Shown: positions 1-10,300 of the stretch, piece after piece | How positions within the stretch are numbered: the first letter of the stretch is position 1 | Layout: every line of letters begins with the position of its first letter | Assembly: GCA_037903355.1 (NCBI GenBank) | Contig: JBAJFE010000011.1 | Coordinates: forward strand, 2,117,001 to 2,181,000 | From: Trichuris trichiura | Taxonomy: Eukaryota; Nematoda; Enoplea; Trichinellida; Trichuridae | Length of the DNA stretch: 64,000 bases | Direction: 5' to 3' | Translations under genes and position numbers: made by a program | Notes under the pieces: generated by a model | What the model was told of the DNA's origin: nothing | Databases searched by the model: none | The model's input: only the letters and a program-made list of their open reading frames with translations

Positions 1-1172
1 AAAGTTCTAGCCAGCTTGACGCAAATGGTTCTTCTTCTGGTGATGGACAGAAAGATATGCAAATTCAGGTAGACATTTGCGAGCAGCATATATCCGGTAG
101 CATCGGATCCGGGGGAGATAGGTCCAATGTTGAAGCGCTTAGTACGAGAACATTTGAAACTGCCTACTTTGACGAAAGGGTACCTTTTGTCAATAGTGTT
201 TCTATCGTAACAATTACACGTCATCAATTTTGCAGAGCATTCGTACGATTGAAAGTAGCGCGGGTGCTTGCGCGGTTTCGTTGCAAGAAGGGGCAAGCTT
301 GAAAGGTCTGAATGGTTCGCTAACTGGTGACAATAGGTCACCAAATGCGGACGAGATAAAGAAGTCGGCCAATTTTGACGAATGCAAATCAACGTACGCG
401 CATAGTACTCTCTCAGGAGAGTACCATTCGGCAAAGTCAGTATTGGAGTCGGCAGTTGAACCCGATTTGACGACGACCCCAATGAGGCGCCTGGAATCAC
501 GTGTTAGCTTCTATGCTGATGAGACCAGTTGCGACGGGATCATTGTTGCCAACAGCGACGAGGATGAAAGTGAAAGTCTTCTAGTGTGCCTTAAGCCAAG
601 TACTTAGCGGCCTTTCACAATTTTTAATTACCAATAGTGCTATTTTGCAGGACACATTCCTAATCGTCATTCGCACGCGGAGGAAAGAAAGTCTTTATCG
701 GTGTCGAAATGTAGCTTACCTTCGTGCAAGCACGAATCAGCGGTCAGTCGGGCCGCTGCTGGCGAGGAGGCCGAATTTTTAATGTTACCTTCCGACGTTG
801 TTTTCAAACAATCGTCACCTGCGGATCAATTTCATACAGTACGCTCAAAAGAATTTGAATCGGCGTGCGGCAGGACCGCGTCTGCAGTGCTCAGTAGCAT
901 AGTAGAATTAGCGACAGCAGCATCTTGCTCCGAGTCGAACAATGTGCTTAGTCGAAAAACCCGTGACGTATTGACAGTCTGCCAAAGCAGAAGACTTTCC
1001 GGATTGTCTCCGGCCAACACGACCAGTTACATTCTTCAGGAGGATTCGTAAGTCGCAAATCTGCGTTGTATTTTTAAAAAAATTATTTCGAGACAAAAAA
1101 AACCGATTATTTAGGCTTGCATCTCGCTCGATGCCCGACATTCGAGATAGCCGGGAGAAAGATGGAAAGTGA
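1..1172 (+). CDS. Unrecognised Ser-rich acidic protein, 3' part (5' end outside window)
   Basis: The reading frame is already open at base 3, so the 5' part lies outside the window. I chain four exons: 1-179, 236-599, 651-1047 and 1115-1172, stop TGA at 1170-1172. The introns are 56, 51 and 67 nt with GT..AG ends (gtacct..tttgcag, gtactt..ttttgcag, gtaagt..atttag), and the phases match at each junction. About 330 residues are visible. They are rich in Ser, Glu and Asp, including an acidic run (NSDEDESES), and show no transmembrane segment, Cys pattern or repeat. I do not recognise a family; the look is of a disordered regulatory tail. The exon chain is well supported; the function is unknown. 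Confidence 0.6.
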
Positions 1173-1681
1173 CAGATTCGCGGCGATTCGTCTCTTTGGC
1201 ATTCGGCCAGCTATTGTTATCAATTTTGAATGGGCGTCGTTGAAAGCAAACTTTATTATTCTTTTATCTCTCAGTTCAAACGCGCTACTGGCAAATAGTT
1301 GCTGTCCGTTGCTGCTATGCGCTCCCTTCGTTGACTGGACTGGCGCTCCGCTTCGTTTTTTTATTTATTTTCTTCCTCTCACTCCGCTGCTGCTCCTGTG
1401 ATCGTTGCATAAGTTTTTTCCGCGTCATTGGGATCATTTTTTCGCTGTTGCCCTTGTTTTTTCCCAATCGGTTTTTGCTTGCCCAGTCGATGAGGGCGAG
1501 CGATCTTTGACCGCCGCTATGCCGCTGACCGAACGTCGTCTATTTCTTCTAAAAGTAGTGGGAAGTGATAGGTTCAAAGAAAAAAATGAAAGTCACTTTG
1601 AATTTCCAATTATCAGTTTTTGCCGCTACTTTTTTCCCATTGATCCATTGCTTTGCGATAACTTTTAATTTGGTAGACGAA
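1173..1681. other. Spacer between two + strand genes
   Basis: About 510 bases between the stop of the upstream gene and the GatC start. It is pyrimidine-rich in places. The frame upstream of the GatC ATG stays open for 39 codons and is hydrophobic, but it lies before the natural mitochondrial leader and I treat it as 5' UTR. No other feature is seen. Confidence 0.4.
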
Positions 1682-2164
1682 ATGGCTCTTTCAAGGTTGC
1701 TTATTGCTTCAAAAGGTGGCAGATGTGCTGGACTTGCGCGACAATTTTGCAAGAGTTCGGTGGACAGCGTTTTTCCGAAAGGTAGCGTATGGAGAGAAAT
1801 TGACAAGGACAGTTTACCACCGTTGCCAAAGCTGGACGATGATCTATTGCATTTGCTGGAGGAACAATCATTGGTCAGATTCGATGATAAGGCAGCGTTA
1901 TGGCATCTTCAGAAAGCAATTGAGTATGCCAACCAGTTGCATGCAGTCGATACGGACAATGTTGAACCAATGTACACATTGTTAGAAGACGAATCATTGT
2001 ACCTTAGATCTGACGATTGTCCTACCGAAATGATTGAGAGAACGGAGTTGTTAAGTAACGCTGCCGTTTCTTGCGAAGGTTATTTCGTTGCTCCGCCTGG
2101 TAACGTACCTTTAGAAAAAAATGATGTTCAGGTAACAGATGAAGATGTTAGCAATTGTAAATGA
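1682..2164 (+). CDS. GATC: Glutamyl-tRNA(Gln) amidotransferase subunit C, mitochondrial
   Basis: A single-exon frame of 160 aa. GatC is the small subunit of the GatCAB amidotransferase, which converts Glu-tRNA(Gln) to Gln-tRNA(Gln) in mitochondria and wraps around the GatA-GatB interface. Family signatures are visible in order: an LLEEQSLVRFDD helix near residue 50, then AIEYANQLHAVDTDNVEPM, then LEDESLYLRSDD, and the C-terminal YFVAPPGNVPLE. The first 26 residues (MALSRLLIASKGGRCAGLAR...) are basic and Ser/Leu-rich with almost no acids, as expected for a mitochondrial leader, so I take the ATG at 1682 and not the longer open frame from 1565. Length fits eukaryotic GatC. The identification is strong. 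Confidence 0.93.
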   Translation: MALSRLLIASKGGRCAGLARQFCKSSVDSVFPKGSVWREIDKDSLPPLPKLDDDLLHLLEEQSLVRFDDKAALWHLQKAIEYANQLHAVDTDNVEPMYTLLEDESLYLRSDDCPTEMIERTELLSNAAVSCEGYFVAPPGNVPLEKNDVQVTDEDVSNCK

Positions 2165-2291
2165 TATACGAAATATTGGTTGGCCATTAAACAGTTGCGT
2201 GTTATTTTTCAAAACGTTTCTATTACCATCAGCGTCAACATTTATGACCTCATAAATTCACGCTCTCAATAAGGTAAGATTGGTTCGCACT

Positions 2292-2310
2292 AATAAATTT
2301 GACCAATAAA
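2292..2310 (+). terminator. Two polyadenylation signals after GatC
   Basis: AATAAA occurs at 2292-2297 and again at 2305-2310, 128 and 141 bases after the GatC stop. This is a normal distance for a short 3' UTR. The rest of 2165-2491 is AT-rich with no other feature seen. Confidence 0.6.
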
Positions 2311-2491
2311 TGTGATTATCATTTTCAACGCTGAAATGTCAGTATTGATTAGCGGCGGTTTGATTTCAAATTTATTTATCACTTTCAATACAGGTTTTTC
2401 CTGTTCGAGATGATAGGAATGAGAGCGTCGTTATGGCGCGCTGTTTTTATTGCGCAACAACTTTGATTGAAGGAAGGTTGTGTTGGACGAA

Positions 2492-4070
2492 ATGGGAAAC
2501 ACGCAATTTTTGCTTGCACAATCGCTCCTCTTCTCCTACTGTTTCGTCTGCGGTTTTGCCTTCTGTAATGAACGTTTACCTATTTTAAAATTACTAAATG
2601 TATTCTTCAGACAATTACGCCAATTATGGATCGCCGTACGGCCGAATGCCCCATATAAGCAGCGTCAGTGGTTACGATCCAAACTTGCAACAAACGCTGC
2701 AAGCTTTGGTTCAGCAAGGTGAGCATTCTTGTCCGTACGCATAGGCGGGAAAATCTTAAGTCGTGAACATCACTACAGTAGTTAGAGATCTCTTGATTTT
2801 CTTACTGTAGTCACAACGGTTTACGTTCTGTCGAGTAAACTTTGCTGTTATTCAAAATTACATTGGGAATAACAAAATGCTGCGCATAAACTAGAGCGGA
2901 ACGTCGCTATCTGAACTTCTGATTATTCGAATTCGCAGACAAGAACAAAAGTAATACTGTATGAATTAATGGTTTTCAAGTTGTGTCGTCATCGCTCTGG
3001 GTATATTTTCTTTTTTCTTCTGTGGTAATTACGGTTGCACCATCTTTTTCAGTCTGAAAAGCGGTGCTGACAAAAGCTATAATAATAACAGGGATTAAGT
3101 TAGCATACAAGTCGTAGAATGGTTTGGAACGCTTCGGAACTGGTAGTCTGTTGTGAATTACTATTTTAGTTTTATGCTGCAGCTGCAGTCGTACGTTTAA
3201 CCACTGTGAGTCATTTTTTAAAATCAGCTCTGTCGCATTGAAAATGATACTTTTCCTAGCGAGCGTGCGGAAGTGTGTAACGTAATTAAGAAATTTTTTT
3301 CCCTGAAATTTTTTGTGCCCTGTACAGTGCGCAACCATCAGTCACCTTTTATTGATAAGAACAACCAATACAGTAATACACCAAGTAAAAGCAAGCTACC
3401 TCTCTTACTGTCAAGCTATATGATCATCAGGTAACATGAATGTTACGGTCCTCTACAGCCCTTATGACGAAATTAATTAATGCTTGAAAGTATCGCTAAA
3501 TAAAAAAGTTTCGCCGATCGAATTCCCTTACTTGAATTACGCAAAAATTAGTCTACAAACTTCAAACGTTCCTCGTGCACTTGCTGCATTTATATTAGTG
3601 AAACTGCTTCAATAAAAAGTCTCCGAACGGTTTCGGAGCTTTTAATATTCAAAGATTTGAAATTCTTTTTACAGTAAACAATATACTTGCATACCATTAT
3701 CCGCCCCCTTATCCGAAATTGTTATTATCCGAATGAAACCTCGGCAGGTTAAGTTCGGCTAAGGAGGTTGCACTGCAATAGCGTATTTTTCATTTGCTTC
3801 TTTAACTAAAAGGCGATTTCGAGAAAAGAGATCTTTCTCACTATTAGTGGCAAATAGTGTTGAATTGGCCAATTTGTCTTTTTAGTTTGGTCATCGCAGA
3901 ACGAACTGCCGCCAAGTTATGCTTACAACAACGATCCGTACAAAGAAGAAGCGCCGCCGAGTTACGCTTACGGCAACGATCCTTACAGCTTGGCGCGAGC
4001 CTACGGAATCCGTGACGACCAAATGGACATGAATCAGCGAGGCGCCACCCATTTTGAACTGCATGGCTGA
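2492..4070 (+). CDS. Small secreted Tyr-rich protein
   Basis: Three exons: 2492-2564 (donor gtaatg), 2611-2718 (donor gtgagc) and 3886-4070 (acceptor tttttag), giving 121 aa. An alternative first donor at 2574 adds three residues and keeps the frame. The protein starts with a hydrophobic stretch that looks like a signal peptide (LLAQSLLFSYCFVCGFAF). The mature part is rich in Tyr, Asn, Pro and Ser. The last exon holds a tandem motif, PPSYAYNNDPYKEEA followed by PPSYAYGNDPYS. I do not recognise a family. Low-complexity Tyr/Pro proteins with signal peptides often go to cuticle, eggshell or other cross-linked matrices, but that is inference. The intron of 1167 nt is long for this window and carries a transposon-like end at 3692-3775. 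Confidence 0.6.
3692..3775 (-). mobile_element. pogo/Tigger-like transposon terminus (remnant)
   Basis: Read on the minus strand, the end starts CAGTGCAACCTCC and is followed inside by several TTATCCG/TTCGGATAA motifs. CAGTNNAACCTC followed by repeated TTATCCGA-type words is the known look of pogo/Tigger terminal inverted repeats. No transposase frame and no matching second end are visible nearby, so this is a solo end or a decayed short element inside the second intron of the Tyr-rich gene. Confidence 0.45.
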
Positions 4071-5231
4071 ATCAAAATTTCCATGCGTTTCCTCTTTTAT
4101 TTAGTACCGTTAAGGCAACCACGTCTTTCGTGATGATCCTACAGTATGCCGAATGGGTACAATGATCGTCAGGGTACGTCATGCCATTTTCTAAACAAAA
4201 CCTGTTGTGCAGCGTTGTTTATAGGGTATTGATGCGCATATTTTGCTTCAGTTTGCTTTTCCTACATTAATAAAGTGTTTAAAATGTTAGATGGCCTTTG
4301 TGGCTGTGTGTAGGGGGATTCCCACTTCATCTGCTGTAAATGGGTGCAGGAGTCGCCCAAATGCTCCAGCTACACAATTTTAATGTCCTTTTTTAATCAT
4401 GAGACTGTTTCCTAATACATTTTTTAACTCTGCACGAAACAGCCTCGTGCTGTGCGAAAAAGCTATGTTTTCAATAAATACTCCATGTCGCATTGACGGA
4501 TCCACGTCCTGCCGTAGCACAGTATGCTCCTTCAGTTGAACACGGAAGTGTAGCGTAATCGCCAAAAACAAAACTTTCCAGAAGGATGTTACGCTAGTTT
4601 GGAAAATTGCTTTCTACCGTTTTAAAGAGAAAAACAGAAAACAATTTGACCCTTCAGGGGAAGATGTCACCAAAAAGGCAAAACTAGCAATAGAAGCAGC
4701 CGTAATTAAATTTGAATTTATTTGCCGATTCAGGCCAGAAAATTGGAACAAAAGCAATGGAAGTGGAACGGTAGAAACTGAAAAGTAAAAAGCAATTTAA
4801 ATTACTGTGCAGCTCGTGGTCCGCGTAACATATTTTCTTGTTTTTCGCGTGTTTTGCTTCTCTGGTTCTGTCACACGGCTTTTGCAATTTCTCTTTTACA
4901 ACTGCTGTAAACAGCAAGCAAGTCAGCCTTAAGCGTTTCGCGCTTTTCCAGCAGAACTAACGTGAAACTTTTGCTTTCCTATTTTCAATAGTTCAATAAT
5001 ACCATCAGCCTTCTTTTAAAAAGGTTTTCAATGCGTCATTGCGATCTTGCGCATTTCAGACTGAGAAGCCAATAAGTCGCTCCACGTTATTTTTATTTTT
5101 ATATATCTTTAATTCTTTGCGTGAAACTGTCTTTTCCGATGAGGTTTAATTGTTCAAGCATAAAGCGCGGTATTAAGTAAGGATTCGTAGGTACCATTTT
5201 CAGTTCGCAGGTACAGTATACTGAGAGGAAA
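4071..5231. other. 3' UTR and spacer
   Basis: An AATAAA at 4269-4274, 199 bases after the stop of the Tyr-rich gene, probably ends its transcript. The rest holds only short frames without splice chains or recognisable domains. I see nothing else in it. Confidence 0.4.
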
Positions 5232-5488
5232 ATGTCAACTTATTTGAGACGAAGCAAAAGTTGGAAAAGTGTCAGTTGCTTTGGAAAGTTACGCCAACCG
5301 ATGAAATTGGAGACCGAAGTAAGTTTTTCTGGCTGAAGACTACGGGTAATGTGTTGTTATATGGTGCGAAGAAAACTGGAATGATCGAAAGTGAATTGTA
5401 CCAATGACAGTTGATCAAACGGGAAATTGACAATCGCTGTGAAGCTGCCATGGAACAAGTTGACGTGACCTTGATAACTCTCCATTAG
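5232..5488 (+). CDS. Possible small two-exon protein, 54 aa
   Basis: An ATG at 5232 opens 29 codons (MSTYLRRSKSWKSVSCFGKL...) ending exactly at a strong gtaagt donor at 5319. A phase-matched acceptor (caatgacag) at 5410 leads into 25 more codons (LIKREIDNRCEAAMEQVD...) and a TAG at 5486-5488. The product would be basic at the start and acidic towards the end, with no signal peptide or known motif. It lies about 400 bases upstream of the dehydrogenase and could also be leader exons of that or another transcript. The splice signals are good but the reading frame is short, so this is weak. Confidence 0.25.
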
Positions 5489-5891
5489 CAGATGGTACGT
5501 ATTTTTCATTTCCCGTGACCTTATTCGCCTTTTCGTTGCGTTTTTGGGTCGGATCTTTGCCGGCTCGGTTGTTATTTAAGCATGAATGGCACCGCAAATT
5601 AGCGGCAAAGCGTAGACAATCCCTAGGCATAGCAGTATATTTACCGATGCTTGCGTTTCAGTTTACATTCACTGTACGAAAGCATGTGCATTGCTTAGGA
5701 AAAGTCTCGTCCTTAATTGTCTTTCATTTATAGACTGCTCTTTAGATAGACACGTCTGAAAACTACTCCGCAATTTCAAGCAAGGAGCCAAGGTGAAAGG
5801 TTATCGTCTGCGTACAAGAAGACAGACTCCATTTCTGCGTTATTGGAATGCTTCAAACTGGTTTCTTCCGTCAGAATAATCCCAGTACACT
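5489..5891. other. Spacer upstream of the dehydrogenase gene
   Basis: About 400 bases with only short frames on both strands. A ccgtcag acceptor-like site lies about 20 bases before the dehydrogenase ATG and could belong to a 5' UTR intron or a spliced leader. Nothing else is seen. Confidence 0.3.
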
Positions 5892-7267
5892 ATGATCGCT
5901 GCTCCAAACGAAATGACCGTTTCGCTGGTTATCGGATTCATCAGCTTCGCCTTTGTTGTGCCTCTGTTTTGTAAGATGCTTGAAATGTTCTTGCGGCGGC
6001 GAAGTACCATTGGAAATTTGACAAAGAAAGCAGTTTTCATAACAGGCTGCGATTCGGGCTTTGGCCGCCTTTTGGCACTCCGCACTGTTGCCTTGGGAAT
6101 GCCGACGTTCGCAGCATGCAAAACCGAAAAAGGCGTACAGTCCCTGAAGCAGCTTCTATCGGATATCAGCCCAAAATCGAGTGAAAAAGCATGGGTTCTT
6201 CAATTGGACATCACAAGCCAATCGGATGTTGAAGAAGCCTATGCTTTTGTAAGAAAAAACTTGGGTTCATCAGGTAAGTTTATCAGCAGCTTCGCCTTGT
6301 AGACTTTTCCATTTGAGGGACGGAAATTATTATGTCTGGGACATAATATATATTGTAGTTTGTTTTTTATCTCCTCTTAAACTGCTTGTGGCTGTGGTGC
6401 ATACCTAACTTCTTCCTGCTATTCGTCATTTCCAAGTATAAGATGTTAAGCTAATTATGCTAAAAAAATTTAAATTTTGTATAGCGGTTACTTTTTGTAC
6501 AAACTCTAAATAAAGCGTAAAGAGTATGGTGATTAACCTTCAGTTCAAATGTTTTTTAAGAACTTTGGGCTTTGGTGAACAATGCAGGAATTTTGGGTGT
6601 AAGTCTTCCCGATGAATGGCTGACAATCGATGACTATAGGCAAGCTATGGAAGTGAATTTTTTCGGTCAGATTCGCGTGGCGCAGACATTTAGACCTATG
6701 CTGGAGAATAGTCATGGACGTATGATCTTTATGTCCAGCGTGCTTGGACGAGTTTCAGCACCATTGTTAGGTCCTTACCAGACAACAAAGCACGCACTTG
6801 ACTCTTACGTCGATATGCTTCGTCAAGAACTGTTATGTCGCAATGTTTTTGTTAGCGTCATGGAACCGGGATTCTTTACGACCGATCTTACCCACAGAGG
6901 CGACCCTCTGCAATTGTGCATTGATCAAGGTCGACTAAGCGAGAAGGAAGCTGAAGAATTTGCCGGTAAACAATTACTTTTGATACTGTTCCTTTTATGG
7001 AATTGTAAACTTTTAGCTTACGGAAGTCACAAACGTTTCTTGGAGGTACTTTGCAGCCAGAAAACTGAAATGGTGACGAGAGCTTACGAGGAGGCAATAA
7101 CGTCCAAATATCCGCGCTATCGGTACTCAGTTGGGTTAGACGCTTTCCTGTTGTGGTTACCGTTAGCCTATGCGCCCACATGGTTCTCCCTTTGGCTGTC
7201 GGCTATCGTGGGCAAAATTCTCGACGTAAATAAGATTCTTGAAAAAAGGCGAGTTCATTCTTCTTAG
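5892..7267 (+). CDS. Short-chain dehydrogenase/reductase, RDH/HSD17B6-like (SDR9C type)
   Basis: Exons 5892-6273, 6561-6965 and 7017-7267 give 345 aa. A membrane segment near residues 7-30 (SLVIGFISFAFVVPLF) comes first. Then follow the cofactor motif TGCDSGFG, the form typical of retinol and hydroxysteroid dehydrogenases of the SDR9C branch, the LWALVNNAG motif, the catalytic Ser in MSSVLGR, and the YQTTK catalytic Tyr/Lys pair. PGFFTTDL after it is the usual cofactor-contact segment. The enzyme probably oxidises or reduces a retinoid, steroid or similar alcohol with NAD(P) at the ER membrane; the substrate cannot be told from sequence. The second intron (51 nt, gtaaac..cttttag) is a multiple of three and open, so an unspliced form would add 17 hydrophobic residues. 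The gene converges on the corin-like gene. Confidence 0.88.
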
Positions 7268-7302
7268 CTTATCCTTTTTTCAACATTCTTAGATAGGACG
7301 CT

Positions 7303-7308
7303 TTTATT
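7303..7308 (-). terminator. Polyadenylation signal of the corin-like gene
   Basis: TTTATT on the + strand gives AATAAA on the minus strand, 62 bases after the stop of the corin-like gene. It lies in the roughly 100-base gap between the two convergent stops, so the 3' UTRs of the two genes probably overlap. Confidence 0.5.
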
Positions 7309-7369
7309 TTTTATATTTTTTTACGTCACACGAACATTAGTAAAGCTCAAAGGCGACTTAGACGAAAGC

Positions 7370-10300
7370 TTACGCCAGTTGACTCGATCGTTTCACCTTG
7401 AAAGTCACCTCGTCTTTGGTCAAAGTTTTTTCGCACTTTTCGTCTTCTCCAAAGGCGCAGTTCCTTACGCCATCGCAGACGGCGCTAGCGTCGATACAGT
7501 CACCGAGAAGGCAAGCAAACATACCATTGTCGCAGCGACGCATATATGGTTTTTGGGCGTGAAGGACATCTGCAAAATCCATTAGTGAACTACAAGTGAC
7601 GATTGTGCCAGCTGTCACCTGCGGCATGCTCTATCCATTTGGTGTAATGCGTAATGTTGATGTATATACTTGGATATTTGACACTTAAACAACTATGAGG
7701 CTTACTGGTAAGGCCAATGAGGTGCCACAGGTTGTCGGAATGCTTTTTGAGTACAGGTGAGCCCGACTCGCCTTGACAGCGATAGGTGTCCGGCTGTTGG
7801 AACGCGCAAAACTGCTCAGTGCCAATGTTAAGCCTTTCCAAACGGACGATTCTATGCTGACGACAACTGGAAGAATTGGTGATTGTTATTTCAGCCAAAT
7901 CGGGATAATCTGCGGCAATCCTTTTCCTGCGAAGCCGACCCATACCCAAAGTGAATGTGGAAGTTGTTTTTTCTTTCGCGGACCAAATATCTTCGGCAGT
8001 AGTATCCAAAGACTCGAAGCAGATTGGTTGAGCCATCGGAGTGCTTTTCAAAGGAATTGCCAGACGAAGCAACGCAATGTCATTGGTCCCTCCTGGACGA
8101 CCGACATACATTGAATGCTTCAATTGATGACTGACAGGCGAAAATTGATCATACGGGCTGAGGCTGGAATTTCTTTGAACACTCACTCGCACAGTCAATG
8201 TCTTCTCATTGGTTCTAAACAGGTTTGCCATTGTGCAGCCCATTGGAGGGCGATTGATAAGAATAATTACGCATCCAGACAGCTGGCAGTGGTTAGGACC
8301 CACATTTTGCCTAGCAGACTGCCGGCACACCGATGGATTCGATCGGAATAAATGCTTACGAAGAAGGGCAAAGTATTCGTGCTGCCTCCCAATAAGGCAA
8401 CGTTACTTTTCTCACCGAGATTGTACGGGTTGTCGCCGCAAGCTAAAACAAGAACAGGCATGACATGTCAGCATTGTCTTTACGGTTAGCCCACTTTGAT
8501 GCGAACATTTGACATAGAGCACTTGGCCGCTATCGCATTCTCTGCTCGGCGGTCTAGAAATACAGCCTTACATAAAGCCGCATTATAAATTATACGTACG
8601 CCAAGGTTTGTCCCGACGTGTAGTTCGATAGGGGCATATACATCGCTTCCGTTCGGTTCCAAGCTATCATGGCAATACTGGCTACGGTTCTAAGCGGAAC
8701 AGAATGGCGACTTGCGTAAATGATTCGCAGGTACACTCGTACTGGTATAAATTTTGCGAACACACATGCTGCGCCGTAACGATTAGCGTTTCGCTGTTGT
8801 TTGCCAGCGCGCAAGCTGGAGCCCAGACGCCATTGCGACGGAAGTATACCGTGCCAGTGTCCCTGAATTCCCAATAACGATTCAAATCTTCGGTAACATT
8901 TGCGACAAGAGTTGCTGAAAGTTAGCGCAACGCTTTACAAGTTTTACAAGCGCGTATGCTGCTCACCGCAGTGACGCTCATCGTCGCCTAACGGGCAGTC
9001 TTTTTTGCCGTCACAAACTTTGCTGACATCAATGGCACGTCCGGCAAAGCATATGAATGCATTTGCCGAAGTGTGAACGCTGTCTAAACATGTTTTAGTT
9101 GAAAATGTTTTCTAGCTATTGCTAGCTGCAAGCACCGCAGTTTTGCTCGTCCGATAAGTCTTGACAGTCGGCTACTTGATCGCATATCCTTTCCGGGTGT
9201 TGCTTAGCCAATAGTTCGGCGCAAGCTTAAGAAAGAGTTGCGTCTAATGGTAGAGCTTAAATAGAGAAGCGCCACGCTTACAACATTGGGCTTCGTCGGA
9301 AAGATCGGCGCATTGGGCAATACCGTCGCAACGTTGCTCCTTCATATAGCACCAACCGTCTTCGCAGTTGAATTGAAAGGCTGGATTGCAAGCTGCATTG
9401 AAAAAAGAAGTTAAAATTCCCTTCTTTAAGCAAACCGGTTTGTTACTGCAGTTCGTTTCGTCGGAAAGGTCGACGCAGTCGTGAACACCGTTGCAATAGG
9501 CTGACAAAGGAAGGCAGGTGCCGTCGTTACAGCGGAACTGATCTTTTTTGCAGTCGCCTAAACAAGCAAAGTTAAAGAGCTTAAGTTTGGCGCGTATAAT
9601 TATCGTTAGCTGAATAGTAGTGATATTAAAATACACTGCAAATCTGCAGTCGCTACAGTAGGACGCGCACAATTCGTCACCTTTAATGCGTTCCGTTTAT
9701 GCTAAGCGCTTAGAAGAAGCGTTTTCGGCGCCATTTGCTGCAGGTAATTCTTTCTCTACGCTTAAGCCACTTAATTTGTTCTTAGCGCTTGTTAAACGAG
9801 CATTCCCTACACTTTCTAGCTGTTGTTTTAGCATGACTGAAACTAGGGTAAGAACGCTTTGATTTGCGCATGTTCGTCGATGGTTTTAACGTTTAAAAAA
9901 AGACAAGTAATTTCAAGGTCTAAACAGCCGGGTTGCTATTTTTGCTAAGCTGCAAGCATAAAGTAGAAAAGCTACAGTCTCCTTCCTAGTCAAGAATTGA
10001 TTAGCAGGTTATGTTGTTACCCATTTTTCAGCGGCGGCTTAAGTTAATCCGCGAAATACTAAGTTGAAAACGATTTTGAAAGCCGCCGTTGACAAGCTCT
10101 ACTCAACGCCCTAGGTTGTCTTGCTCTTATCTCACCGCAGTTTGTTTCATCCTCTTTTCGGTCGCAGTCGGGCACTCCGTCGCAAACTTTTTCGGCTGGC
10201 AAGCAACCGTATTCTGTAGTTTGGCGTAGAATGCACTTTACCGCATAGCCGGCGGGACACACTGAAACGGCAACGCTTCGTTCGATTTCCAAATCGTTAC

